Assembly: GCA_024279425.1 (NCBI GenBank) | Contig: JAJRRO010000038.1 | Span: 62,001-126,000, forward strand | Length of the DNA: 64,000 bases | From: Bacteroidota bacterium | GTDB taxonomy: Bacteria > Bacteroidota > Bacteroidia > Flavobacteriales > Flavobacteriaceae | Reading direction: 5' to 3' | Shown here: positions 36,901 to 45,429 of the stretch, in pieces | Numbering within the stretch: position 1 is the stretch's first letter | Layout: each line of letters opens with the position of its first letter | Notes under the pieces: model-generated | Databases searched by the model: none | What the model was told of the DNA's origin: nothing | The model's input: only the letters and a program-made list of their open reading frames with translations | Made by a program: the position numbers and the translations under genes

Positions 36901-37314
36901 ATGACCATCTCCATTAACATCGGCCATGGTCACCCCTGTATACCACCTGTCGTCTCCTGCAACCCCGGCCTTTTCGGTAATATCCTCAAATTGGAGCCCT
37001 CCTTTATTCAAATACAACTTATTGGACACTTGGTTTCCCGTAAAATAAAGATCCAAAAGGCCATCATTGTTAATGTCACCAGTTGCTATTCCACCTCCCA
37101 TATATAGATAGGAATAGGTAAAATAATTTAGGCTGTCATTTTCAACCAAAGTATTTTTGAAATCAATATGCGATATAGAGGCATCCAATTGTGAAAATAT
37201 TTTAATATCATCATCAATGGCCAGGGTAGCATTTTTGGAACAAGAAAAAAAAGATAGGCTCATAAGAGCAAGGAAAAATGCTTGGGGAAGCACTGGGGAC
37301 TTGGAAAAACTCAT
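33991..37314 (-). CDS. FG-GAP/VCBS repeat lipoprotein with ASPIC/UnbV domain
   Basis: A 1107-aa exported lipoprotein (from ATG 37314; lipobox SFFSC near residue 25). An in-frame ATG 33 bases upstream would spoil the signal. It holds two sets of calcium-binding FG-GAP repeats such as GDINNDGLLDLYF, DYDKDGDLDLYVANY and GDINGDGKEDIFIGG, separated by an ASPIC/UnbV segment near residues 525-600 (GLGVRAYVKTAG, ELTLTRGFQSS, LHFGIGKNQSVDELKVVWPD). Such proteins are common beside polysaccharide-use genes in Bacteroidota. The role is unknown, perhaps surface binding. Confidence 0.9.
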   Translation of the reverse strand: MSFSKSPVLPQAFFLALMSLSFFSCSKNATLAIDDDIKIFSQLDASISHIDFKNTLVENDSLNYFTYSYLYMGGGIATGDINNDGLLDLYFTGNQVSNKLYLNKGGLQFEDITEKAGVAGDDRWYTGVTMADVNGDGHLDIYCSVSGLFGPKNNQLFLNKGDGTFEESADQMGIDDQGNSIQSTFFDYDKDGDLDLYVANYAPTPFKSQTYYYTFKMRDIPENESDHLYRNDGGTFTDVTKASGIENFGLSIGLAVADLNNDSWPDLYISNDFDSPDYMFINNKDNTFREVLKESTANTAFYGMGVDIADYNNDGLLDIFQVDMDPANNRRKKANMASMNPQLYWDVVKAGFHYQNMQNTMQLNTGVSNNGNPYFINVSRITGTSSTDWSWGPLFADLDNDGLKDLFVSNGTRREINNNDFFNAIKEKKDVDPLTLSKQIPSEKIDNFVYKNMGDFEFKQVNESWGIKFEGFSNGVVYGDLDNDGDLEIVLNNLDDVAIIFENKASTINNYLKLKFSDFGKNTNGLGVRAYVKTAGSEQMQELTLTRGFQSSIAPELHFGIGKNQSVDELKVVWPDQKTQTLVNVKANESLTISYTNAILANEISTENKVLFTAIKDTVTFPVFAHRENSYNDFNEEVLLPHRTSTFGPGLAIGDINGDGKEDIFIGGAASHVPGVYFQTQNGFELQKIKDLGKDRAHEDLGATLFDADGDGDNDLYVVSGGNEFPKNSKMLQDRLYINDGSGNLKKDDKALPEMITSGSRVYAADFDKDGKEDLLVLGRLVPRNYPMPAKSYLLKNSSADGVVKFEDITAKSIPEFESLGMATSAEITDFNGDGWLDIIVVGEWMPIRLFQNMQQSGFKEVSQDMGLSDNLTGWWWSIKGGDFDNDGDTDYIAGNLGLNYKYKANENETFDIYVNDFDKNQKNDIVLSYYNEGEKFPVRGRECSSQQIPGIKTKFPDYASFSNATLEDVYTKQELENSLHYQVQSFASVYLENRDGQFIVHQLPKEAQLSNINQILVDDYDKDGHLDALIAGNLYWSEVETPRSDAGTGLFLKGNGQGGFTPLQAYESGFFTLGDVKDMAEIVIGDGKVIFVAKNNYYSEFIQLNM

Positions 37315-37646
37315 GTGTAAAGCAAATTTCAGTAAAGGTAATCGCAAAAAGTAATCTATTGAAAGATAATGTCCTAAAAGTTTTCCTTAAAGGAGATTAA
37401 CGGTTCCAAAACCCTACAAAATGTCCGATAATTCTGTAATTCCGGGGATGACCATCCTAAAGTTTAGGATATACTCCCGAAGTTCAATTTCTTTTTGAAT
37501 AGTTCATTCATCTGCAAAGACCCTAATTTTGTATCTTGAGAGCACTCGGGTTAGTATGCTAACTAAGATGACCATGAAAATAGTCTGGACTTTTGGTAAT
37601 TTCGAACAAGCGGGCCAACGCCACACAAATTTTCAAAATAAATTCA

Positions 37647-39092
37647 ATGAACAAAAACAGCTTACTACGTATAGGGTGCTTAATGGTATTTCTTTTTAGT
37701 TGCAATTCTAAAAAGAAATCGACCGACAAGATAGCAGAACAAGGCAAACCCAATGTATTAGTACTTTTAACAGATCAATGGCGGGCACAGGCCACTGGGT
37801 ATAGCGGAGACCCCAATGTAAGCACACCCCATTTAGACAGTTTGGCCGCTCAAAGTATAAACTTTAAAAATGCAGTATCGGGCATGCCTGTATGTTCCCC
37901 TTTCAGAGCATCTTTATTAACCGGGCAAAGACCATTGACCCATGGAATTTTTATGAACGATGTGCAATTGGATACCAATGCGGTGACCATGGGAAAGGTG
38001 TTCGCAAAAGCAGGTTACGATACTGGGTATATTGGCAAATGGCATTTGGATGGCCATGGAAGACTGCAATACATACCTCCAGGGCCTAGAAGACATGGCT
38101 TTCAATTTTGGAAGGGCAATGAGTGCACCCATAATTATAATACATCGGTCTATTACGACAACAACGATTCCATTCGTAAAATTTGGGACGGATATGATGC
38201 CTTTGAACAGACCAAGGAGGCAGTTCGCTTTATTAAAGATAGAAAAAAGACGGATAATCCATTTCTTATGGTGCTATCCTATGGCACACCACATGCCCCC
38301 TACCATACTGCTCCAGAGGTCTACAGAAAACGGTTTGACGCCAATACGATTGAACTCAGGGAGAACGTTCCTGAGCCTATCAAGGAAAAAGCAAAAAGGG
38401 ATTTGGCAGGGTATTACGCCCATATTGCCGCTTTGGATGATATGATCGGCTCTTTGGTGACCAATCTCAAAGAAACGGAACAATGGGAAAACACTATTAT
38501 TGTGTTCACGGCAGATCATGGAGACCTGCTTGGATCACATGGCGCTTACAAAAAACAACAGCCCTATGATGAATCTATTCGCGTACCCATGTTGTGCCGT
38601 TTACCCGAAAATTTGGGTATCCCCAGTGGAGAAAAGGACGCAATACTAAATTCCGAAGACATTTTTCCCACTATTTTGGGCCTTTGCAACATTCCAATTC
38701 CAGAAACCGTGGAAGGCATAAACTACAAAGGTTACCTAGAGGGTAAAGAAACCGTTATCGGGGATGTGGCCCTGATAACTTGCGTGCAACCTTTTGGGCA
38801 ATGGAACAGAGTACGGCATGGTGGTCGTGAATATAGGGGCCTAAGAACCTTAAAATACACGTATACCCGAGACTTAAAAGGGCCTTGGCTATTGTTCGAC
38901 AATGAAAAGGACCCTTATCAAAACAACAACTTGGTGGATAGCCCAGATTATATTGATATCCAATCTAAATTGGATCTTTTATTAAGTGAACGACTAAAAG
39001 TCAATGGAGACGAATTTCTACCTGGCATGACATATATCAAAAAATGGAATTACCCCGTGGACAAAACAGGAACGGTGCCATATACGCATTGA
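37647..39092 (+). CDS. S1-family sulfatase lipoprotein with C-S-P-F-R active site
   Basis: A 481-aa lipoprotein from ATG 37647 (MNKNSLLRIGC, lipobox FLFSC about residue 18); an earlier in-frame start at 37593 would place 18 polar residues before the signal. Metal motif is KPNVLVLLTDQWRAQATGYSG. The modified cysteine lies in VCSPFRASLLTG: this is C-x-P-x-R, with Phe instead of the common Ser, so the base pattern for formylglycine formation is kept. ADHGDLLGSHGAYKKQ gives further ligands. The substrate is unknown; sulfated algal sugar is likely. Confidence 0.92.
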   Translation: MNKNSLLRIGCLMVFLFSCNSKKKSTDKIAEQGKPNVLVLLTDQWRAQATGYSGDPNVSTPHLDSLAAQSINFKNAVSGMPVCSPFRASLLTGQRPLTHGIFMNDVQLDTNAVTMGKVFAKAGYDTGYIGKWHLDGHGRLQYIPPGPRRHGFQFWKGNECTHNYNTSVYYDNNDSIRKIWDGYDAFEQTKEAVRFIKDRKKTDNPFLMVLSYGTPHAPYHTAPEVYRKRFDANTIELRENVPEPIKEKAKRDLAGYYAHIAALDDMIGSLVTNLKETEQWENTIIVFTADHGDLLGSHGAYKKQQPYDESIRVPMLCRLPENLGIPSGEKDAILNSEDIFPTILGLCNIPIPETVEGINYKGYLEGKETVIGDVALITCVQPFGQWNRVRHGGREYRGLRTLKYTYTRDLKGPWLLFDNEKDPYQNNNLVDSPDYIDIQSKLDLLLSERLKVNGDEFLPGMTYIKKWNYPVDKTGTVPYTH

Positions 39093-39256
39093 TAGGGCGC
39101 TTCTGAAAGACATTAAAAAGGACATCCTGTCCTGTTAAAAACCCAATCTAAAAATAGCACACTACTAACATTATTCTTGATATTAATGCTATTTGTCACT
39201 GAATATAAATTCGAAGTATTATTTTAGTAGCTAATCAACCTTTTAAAACCAAACGT

Positions 39257-40540
39257 ATGAAGAATTGCTCTCCTCTTCGCATTGTATCATTATTGACAAT
39301 GACCGTATTCCTTGGATTATTAAATACGCAATGCAAGGATACTCCAAAACAAAGTACAGCACCCGAAAAGATAGAAACAGATATTGTAGTAAACGACGGG
39401 TTTTCGGTTGAAATTCTAGGAGAAGATCTTGGCGCGTTAAGGCATATGACCGTCTCAAAGAATGGGGACATCTACATAAATAGGTCAAAATTGAAAGATG
39501 AAAAAGGAATTCTTCTACTCAAGGACACCGATAAAGATGGTGTAATTGATGAAAAGCAATCATTCGGCGACCTACCCGGTACAGGAATATTAATCAAGAA
39601 CGGATATTTATATGCCTCCTCGAATACAGGAGTTTTTCGCTACAAGTTGGATGAAAATGAGGAAGTCATTGATATGGAGCATCCTGAAAAAATAGTGGAC
39701 GGACTTATTGACAAAGGCCGTGACAATGCAAAATCATTTGTAATGGATAACGAGGACAATATGTATGTGACCATTGGTTCTTGGAACGACCCCTGTCGTG
39801 AAGAAGGCTCCGGAAAAGGTATTATGCCTTGTGTTATTCTAGATTCTGCCGGGGGAATCTGGAAATTTAAAGCCGATAAATTGGATCAAACTTTCTCCAA
39901 TGGAACACGGTATGCCACTGGAGTCAAAAATGCCGTAGGAACAGCTTGGAATTTTAAAACAAACTCTTTATTCGCTGTCCTTCACGGGCGTGGAGCGTTT
40001 CACGATTTCTATCCAGAATCCTATACCGCCAAACACAGTGCCGAATTACCCGCCGAAACCTTGTATGAATTACACGAGGGAGACGATGCAGGTTGGCCCT
40101 ACATTTATTATGACCAATTTCAAAAAAAGAAAATGCTAGCTCCAGAATATGGTGGTGATGGGGGAAAAACCGGCGGTGAGGAGGCCATTGACCCTATTGC
40201 GGCTTTTCCTGCGCACCTTGGGCCGAATGATCTACTTTTCTATACTGGGGAAATGTTCCCTGAAAAATATAAGGATGGTGCTTTTATCGCTTTTCATGGA
40301 CAATCCCCTGAACTTAAAAAAGGATATCTAGTGGCATTTGTTCCTTTTAAAGATGGTAAACCTTCCGGAGAATGGGAAGTTTTTGCTGATAACTTCTCTG
40401 GAATTGATTTGGCAAACCCCGATGGTCCTGTACAACACAGACCTTGTGGTTTGGCCCAAGGCACCGATGGGGAACTCTATGTATGTGATGATTTAGGTGG
40501 CACGCTATATAAAATAAGCTACGAATCCCCCTCAAATTAG
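39257..40540 (+). CDS. Sorbosone/glucose-dehydrogenase-like lipoprotein (beta-propeller)
   Basis: A 427-aa lipoprotein (NTQCKDT, acyl Cys about 24). It has six-bladed propeller motifs typical of the L-sorbosone/PQQ glucose dehydrogenase group: FSVEILGEDLGALRHMTVS, DKDGVIDEKQSFGD, HGRGAFHDFYPE, AGWPYIYYDQF and HRPCGLAQGTDGELYVCDDL. It would oxidise a sugar or aldehyde in the periplasm. It lies between a sulfatase and the 2-keto-3-deoxy-galactonate genes, suggesting linked sugar oxidation. Confidence 0.82.
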   Translation: MKNCSPLRIVSLLTMTVFLGLLNTQCKDTPKQSTAPEKIETDIVVNDGFSVEILGEDLGALRHMTVSKNGDIYINRSKLKDEKGILLLKDTDKDGVIDEKQSFGDLPGTGILIKNGYLYASSNTGVFRYKLDENEEVIDMEHPEKIVDGLIDKGRDNAKSFVMDNEDNMYVTIGSWNDPCREEGSGKGIMPCVILDSAGGIWKFKADKLDQTFSNGTRYATGVKNAVGTAWNFKTNSLFAVLHGRGAFHDFYPESYTAKHSAELPAETLYELHEGDDAGWPYIYYDQFQKKKMLAPEYGGDGGKTGGEEAIDPIAAFPAHLGPNDLLFYTGEMFPEKYKDGAFIAFHGQSPELKKGYLVAFVPFKDGKPSGEWEVFADNFSGIDLANPDGPVQHRPCGLAQGTDGELYVCDDLGGTLYKISYESPSN

Positions 40541-40629
40541 CATTAAAAAAATGCGCCATCATGAGGTAACTTGAAAAGCTAAAGAGAAATTAGAACTTAG
40601 GGAAGTTACAGCCAACGAAATAAAGCGTA

Positions 40630-40651
40630 CTATTTGCTAATTGGCAAATAG
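40630..40651. promoter_or_regulatory. Palindrome upstream of the dgoK-aldolase operon
   Basis: CTATTTGC (40630-40637) and GCAAATAG (40644-40651) are perfect inverted arms around a 6-base spacer, 80 bases before the dgoK start. It is likely an operator; no T run follows, so a terminator for the upstream gene is less likely. Confidence 0.5.
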
Positions 40652-40730
40652 AAAAATAAGGGTATGGAAATATTCACATAGGCCTTTGATGACTCCCTGT
40701 AAAAGAAAAGAGAGGCATAGCAAATAGTAT

Positions 40731-41681
40731 ATGAGTCTTCCAAAATATTTCATCAGTTGCGATTGGGGTACCTCCAATTTTAGGTTGCGAATGGTCGACT
40801 CGGAATCCCTGAATGTTGTAACGGAACATAGAACCGATCAAGGCATAAAAGTACTTTATGAAAAATTTCTTGAGCAAAGGGAATACGACCAAACCTCTTT
40901 TTTCTCCAACTATCTTTACCGTCAAATCCAACAACTTAACATCTCGAAACAGTCCTATTTAGTTGTTATATCTGGAATGGCCACTTCTAATATCGGCCTT
41001 CAAGAATTGCCCTATGGGGACATGCCTTTTGATGCCCAAGGAAATGGGCTTAAATCGAAAAAAATGACCTTAAGTAATGGGCTGAACGTCATATTGATTT
41101 CCGGAGTAAAAAATAGAAGTGGTATGATGCGTGGTGAGGAAATACAGGCTGTTGGACTGTCCGAACATCTATTCCCCCATAAGAATGGAATACTTATTCT
41201 TCCAGGCACCCATAGTAAACATATAAGCTATGATAATGGCAAGTTTACGAATTTAAAGAGTTTTATGACCGGGGAATTGTTCGAATTATTGTCTCAAAAA
41301 AGTATCTTGGCCAATACTGTGGAACATAGCCTCTGGGGAGATGAAAGAGAAAGGGCCTTTCAAGAAGGTTTGCAGATAGGATTTGCCCAGGAATTAAGTT
41401 CCCATCTATTTTATGTCAGGGCCAAACATATTTTGGAAAACTCAGACAAAAAAGACAACTACTACATGCTCAGTGGTATGCTGATCGGCGATGAGCTCTC
41501 ATATTTGAAGACTTGGGACAACCCTATTTTTCTAGCCGCTTCAGAGCCCTTTATCAACATGTATAAACTTGCATTGCAACGATTTATTGACAAAAAGCAA
41601 TTGGTGCTTTTTGATAGCAGTACCTTAGAAAAATCTTTGCTTATCGGACAACTAAAAATTCTTTCGACTTATGGAAAGTGA
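40731..41681 (+). CDS. dgoK: 2-dehydro-3-deoxygalactonokinase
   Basis: A 316-aa kinase phosphorylating 2-keto-3-deoxy-galactonate. It has FISCDWGTSNFRLRMVDSE, ISGMATSNIGLQELPY, MRGEEIQAVGL and LPGTHSKHISYDNGK with FKTFMTGELF-like sequence, all typical of DgoK. Its last 11 bases overlap the aldolase gene. With that gene it completes the DeLey-Doudoroff route from galactonate or anhydrogalactose-derived keto-deoxy acids. Confidence 0.93.
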   Translation: MSLPKYFISCDWGTSNFRLRMVDSESLNVVTEHRTDQGIKVLYEKFLEQREYDQTSFFSNYLYRQIQQLNISKQSYLVVISGMATSNIGLQELPYGDMPFDAQGNGLKSKKMTLSNGLNVILISGVKNRSGMMRGEEIQAVGLSEHLFPHKNGILILPGTHSKHISYDNGKFTNLKSFMTGELFELLSQKSILANTVEHSLWGDERERAFQEGLQIGFAQELSSHLFYVRAKHILENSDKKDNYYMLSGMLIGDELSYLKTWDNPIFLAASEPFINMYKLALQRFIDKKQLVLFDSSTLEKSLLIGQLKILSTYGK

Positions 41682-42321
41682 TGTATCTCTTTTTTGGAAT
41701 TCATTCTATAAAGCCCCTATAATTGGTATTGTCAGGGGAATTGACCATGAAACTGTCAAAGAAATTGCCAAATCCTATATCGAAGCCGGTCTGACCACTC
41801 TTGAAATAACAATGAATACACCAAATGCCCCAGCTATAATCGCGATGCTTAGGCGTGAGTTTTCATCTTTGAATATTGGAGCGGGAACGGTATGTAATAC
41901 TGAGCAACTAGGTGCGGCCTTGGGTGCGGGTGCCCAATTTATTGTTACCCCCATTTTATCCGAAGTGGTTATATCACAGGCGGTATCACAAGGTATTCCA
42001 ATTTTTCCGGGGGCATATAGCCCGACCGAAATCCATAAGGCTTGGTCTTTGGGAGCTTCTGCTGTCAAAATTTTTCCGGCAACGCAATTGGGGCCACAGT
42101 TTATAAAAGATGTCAAAGCTCCTTTGAATGAAATCAAATTACTTCCTACCGGTGGTGTCTCTATGGAAAACATCAAGTCCTTTTTTCAAGCAGGGGCCAT
42201 TGGCGTAGGTATGGGCAGCTCTTTATTGGATAAAGAATTGATTTTGAAAAGAGATTTTGATGGACTAAAGAACCACTTTGTCAAGGTTAAGAACGAAATA
42301 TTGGAATTTGTCAAAATCTAA
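41671..42321 (+). CDS. KDPG/KDPGal aldolase
   Basis: A 216-aa class I aldolase: PIIGIVRGIDHETVKEIAKS, GLTTLEITMNTPNA, GAGTVCNTEQL, FIVTPI, IPIFPGAYSPTEI and the Schiff-base lysine in ASAVKIFPA. It cleaves the 6-phospho keto-deoxy sugar acid to pyruvate and glyceraldehyde 3-phosphate. It overlaps dgoK by 11 bases, which favours the galacto (DgoA) role over Eda. Confidence 0.92.
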   Translation: MESDVSLFWNSFYKAPIIGIVRGIDHETVKEIAKSYIEAGLTTLEITMNTPNAPAIIAMLRREFSSLNIGAGTVCNTEQLGAALGAGAQFIVTPILSEVVISQAVSQGIPIFPGAYSPTEIHKAWSLGASAVKIFPATQLGPQFIKDVKAPLNEIKLLPTGGVSMENIKSFFQAGAIGVGMGSSLLDKELILKRDFDGLKNHFVKVKNEILEFVKI

Positions 42322-42512
42322 GGGTTGTCTTCTTTCGAATACTTCGATACCCTCAGAAAGCCGATGAAAAACTTTTTCTGCCCCCTCTTTGAATTACCTC
42401 TATAAAAGAAGGCCAGCAAAACCCCCTTGAAGCCCTTAGCCTCGGCCACATATATACTGTCCGAAACCTACTGTTTGATATGTGAACCCGATGTACAGGG
42501 AGTATAATCCAT
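42322..42512 (-). pseudogene. Relic of a sugar phosphate isomerase/epimerase gene
   Basis: Bases 42400-42512 align almost without gaps to 46561-46676, inside the intact isomerase gene on the same strand; shared runs include AAAGAAGGCCA and ATACTGTCCGAAACC. Further left the minus strand reads KEGAEKVFHRLSEGIEVF, as expected for the next part of such a protein. There is no complete frame. It is therefore a decayed paralogue, and the gap 42513-42787 holds nothing else I can name. Confidence 0.7.
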
Positions 42513-42787
42513 TTCTTCAAGGGTGATTTCAACTATTCAACACGCTCAAGGGTCGAAGAACTTATGGGAGCCCTGGTTCAGAAAGAGTGGTCAAATAAAT
42601 TTGTATGTATTGGTTTGAGGCTGTAAAACCTTCATTTGATAACTCAATATGAATATTTTGACACTTAAAACTACCTCAGCAGTCAAGATTAGCACAGGTC
42701 TTGCGTACGGACCCTGCGCAATCATCAAAGAATTATTATCTTAGAACCATATAGTCGATATAGAGAACATTGTGTTCTTTACCCCTA

Positions 42788-42799
42788 TGTTATGTGCAG
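42788..42799 (+). repeat. Left member of an inverted pair flanking rlmF
   Basis: TGTTATGTGCAG matches, in reverse complement, CTGTACATAACA at 43825-43836 (11 of 12). The two face each other around the rlmF gene. Paired CATAACA/TGTTATG ends of this kind occur around gene cassettes in Bacteroidota as far as I recall; no integrase is in the window. Confidence 0.45.
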
Positions 42800-42853
42800 T
42801 TAATAAAGCAGGGAACGGAGTATTCGAAACCTATATAAGATATATCTTAAATC

Positions 42854-43819
42854 ATGTCATCAGAAATAAACAAACACGTAAAAACAAGACTACATTCTCG
42901 AAATAGAAACCGAGAAAGATATGATTTAAGTGCATTAACAACTTCTAATCCTGAATTGGCAAATTATATAAAACCCAATAAATATGGTGGTGATTCAGTT
43001 GATTTTTCAAATCCTGTTGCTGTAAAGGTTCTAAACAAAGCATTGTTAAACCATTATTATGGAATAAAGAATTGGGAGTTTCCAGATGAAAATTTATGTC
43101 CTCCAATACCTGGAAGAGCAGATTACATTCATCATATTGCTGATTTGTTAAGTGAAAATAATTTTGGTAAGATTCCAATTGGCAATCAAATTACTTGTTT
43201 TGACATTGGTATAGGGGCTAATTGTATTTACCCAATAATTGGTGTTATAGAATATGATTGGAAATTTATTGGGTCCGATATTGATCGGAAATCGATTGAA
43301 TCGGCCCAGAATATTGTCAATTCAAATCCATCACTTAAACAAAAGGTTGAATGCAGATTACAAAAAAGCCCTAAAGATGTTTTTTACGGAATAATAGGCA
43401 GAGAAGATAAAATTGATTTATCTATATGTAATCCTCCTTTTCATTCCTCTTTTGAGGATGCTCAAAAAGGAACTAGAAGAAAAGTTAAGAACCTATCAGG
43501 AAAAAGTGTGGAAACACCTCAGCTCAATTTTGCAGGAATTAGTAATGAACTTATATGTGATGGAGGAGAATATAAATTTATTCATACTATGATTAGGGAA
43601 AGTGAAAGATTCTCTAAAAACTGTTTTTGGTTTTCAACTTTAGTATCGAAACAATCCAATCTTAAGGGAATTTACAAATCACTCGAAAAATTTAAGGCGA
43701 ATCAGGTCAAAACCATTCCCTTAGGAACAGGTAATAAATCTAGTCGAATTGTGGCTTGGACCTTCCTTTCTAAAGAAGATCAAAAAGAGTGGAGAGAAAC
43801 GAGATGGAGAATACAATAA
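42854..43819 (+). CDS. rlmF: 23S rRNA (adenine-1618-N6)-methyltransferase RlmF
   Basis: A 321-aa methyltransferase. The N-terminus has KTRLHSRNRNRERYDLSAL and DSVDFSNPVAVKVLNKALL, then the SAM-binding FDIGIGANCIYPIIG and SDIDRKSIESAQNIV, and catalytic NPPFHSSFEDA. It methylates A1618 of 23S rRNA. The gene stands alone between a relic and a convergent gene, is AT-richer than its neighbours, and is flanked by an inverted 12-base pair, which suggests it arrived as a cassette. Confidence 0.93.
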   Translation: MSSEINKHVKTRLHSRNRNRERYDLSALTTSNPELANYIKPNKYGGDSVDFSNPVAVKVLNKALLNHYYGIKNWEFPDENLCPPIPGRADYIHHIADLLSENNFGKIPIGNQITCFDIGIGANCIYPIIGVIEYDWKFIGSDIDRKSIESAQNIVNSNPSLKQKVECRLQKSPKDVFYGIIGREDKIDLSICNPPFHSSFEDAQKGTRRKVKNLSGKSVETPQLNFAGISNELICDGGEYKFIHTMIRESERFSKNCFWFSTLVSKQSNLKGIYKSLEKFKANQVKTIPLGTGNKSSRIVAWTFLSKEDQKEWRETRWRIQ

Positions 43820-43824
43820 TTGTC

Positions 43825-43836
43825 CTGTACATAACA
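43825..43836 (-). repeat. Right member of the inverted pair flanking rlmF
   Basis: CTGTACATAACA begins 5 bases after the rlmF stop codon and is the near-exact reverse complement of the element at 42788-42799. Together they bracket about 1 kb holding only rlmF. Confidence 0.45.
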
Positions 43837-43921
43837 AAGAAAAACCAATGATGAAATTATTTCGAAAAATTAGACAACGACTGAGCCTTCCCCTTTTTGT
43901 TAGTTTAGTAGGATTAGCCTT

Positions 43922-45034
43922 TTAGGGCAATTTATACTTTCCGATTCGATTGTTATGTAAGCTACCCAGATAGAGATAACCACCATATTCCCGAGCTGAA
44001 GTTATTTCTTTCAGGTGTTTTCCAGTGGGGTCATGCAGACTTTGGGTGATTTTTCCTTTTTCATTCAGAGCCAAGACCAGGCCATAAGGTTTTGGCTTGG
44101 GCCATAAAGCCTTGGGCAGTTTGGATATTTGAGCTTTTAGAAAGGGAGAAGGATGGAGTTGGTCCATGGCTTCATTTCGAACCGTAAAGAGAGCCAGCCA
44201 AAATGTTCCCTTATCGTTACTGGAAATGTTATCTGGAAAACCTGGTAGATTATCAATGAATATTTCGTGAGTACCTTTTTTAGCTCCCTTCAACCAATAT
44301 CTGACAATCCTGTAACGATACGTTTCATTGATCAAAACGAAGTCTTCCTGCTGGGATAGGGCCACTCCGTTGGCAAAATAAAGATCCTCCAAAAGAACTT
44401 TTACTTCACCAGTAGTTGGATCATAGCTTAGAAATCTTCCATGTGGCTTTGATTCCAAAAGATCATAGAGATATTCACTTTGCCCATATTTGGAACTGGC
44501 ATCCGTAAAATAAATGGTCCCATCGCGAGAGATATCCAAGGCATCTGTGAACTTAAAGGGGATACCATATACCGAGGTCGCCAAAACCTTAATCCTCCCC
44601 TGCGGGTCAATGGAAAGTAGCCCTTTATAGGCATCGCAGACAATCAGGTTATTATTCGTATCAAATTGCATCCCCAAGGGGCGACCCTTTGTTTCGGCAA
44701 AAGTATCCACCTTGCCATCTCCCTTAAGACTCATGATCTTTCCATCCTGTGTGCCCCAATAGACATCACCATGACTATCCAGAGCAACCTCTTCCGGGCC
44801 ATTGACTTTTCCCAAGGCCAAAAGTTCGGCCTTCTGCAAAAGGTTGTTTGCTTTAAGCACACCCACTAACTCTGGTGAATTCAAAGGGGTGTAGGCTGCT
44901 GGGGCAATAGGAGCTGATTGGAGAAGGAAAACGATCATTAGAAGTATCAAAAAACCAATGGCACCAAGCATCATCTTTTTGATACCTAGACTCTTTTTTT
45001 TTAGATTGACTGTTTCTTTATTTTTTTGTTGCAT
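43922..45034 (-). CDS. SMP-30/strictosidine-synthase-like membrane-anchored hydrolase
   Basis: A 370-aa protein with a single N-terminal membrane anchor (residues 20-40, MMLGAIGFLILLMIVFLL) and a six-bladed propeller. Motifs are GPEEVALDSHGDVYWGTQDG, FTDALDISRDGTIYFTDASS, KYGQSEYLYDLLESKPHGRF and FANGVALSQQEDFVLINET, as in strictosidine-synthase-like (APMAP-type) lactonases. It probably hydrolyses a lactone or ester in the periplasm. It stands alone and converges on rlmF. Confidence 0.85.
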   Translation of the reverse strand: MQQKNKETVNLKKKSLGIKKMMLGAIGFLILLMIVFLLQSAPIAPAAYTPLNSPELVGVLKANNLLQKAELLALGKVNGPEEVALDSHGDVYWGTQDGKIMSLKGDGKVDTFAETKGRPLGMQFDTNNNLIVCDAYKGLLSIDPQGRIKVLATSVYGIPFKFTDALDISRDGTIYFTDASSKYGQSEYLYDLLESKPHGRFLSYDPTTGEVKVLLEDLYFANGVALSQQEDFVLINETYRYRIVRYWLKGAKKGTHEIFIDNLPGFPDNISSNDKGTFWLALFTVRNEAMDQLHPSPFLKAQISKLPKALWPKPKPYGLVLALNEKGKITQSLHDPTGKHLKEITSAREYGGYLYLGSLHNNRIGKYKLP

Positions 45035-45429
45035 ACGATAATTACTTAGTCAGGAAGACCCTATTACAATGAAAGTGGTAACCTCAACACAATGTGCTTT
45101 TTCTGTTTGCTATGAATTTACATTTCCTTTCCTAACATAAATTCCATTATAAAAAATAGCATAGGTATAAATATAGGACATGCGATATGCGATATGCGAT
45201 ATGGAAAATCAAAAAGATATGCCCGTATGCCATACAATATATGAAACATATGGGATGAATACTGTAAATTAGTATTCAAAGCAATATAAACACAAGAGTA
45301 TAAGAAATCAATACCCAGACAAAAAGTAGAAAAGGGTCGAATTACGGTTTAATTTACTTGTAGTTCACTAGGAATTAAACCTATGATCGGCTACTAGCTG
45401 TGGTCGTTATTCTTTAAATAAACATACGT
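45035..45429. other. Gene-free stretch with a 7-bp tandem repeat
   Basis: A 395-base AT-rich divergent gap between the SMP-30-like gene and the DUF1349 gene. It holds a short tandem array (45180-45203) and presumably promoters for both neighbours, but I see no convincing TAnnTTTG box with a partner element. Confidence 0.4.
45180..45203 (+). repeat. Tandem repeat, unit ATGCGAT, about 3.4 copies
   Basis: ATGCGAT occurs three times in a row (45180-45200) followed by ATG. Such short arrays can change copy number and may mark a phase-variable spacing between promoter elements, or may be neutral. Confidence 0.8.
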
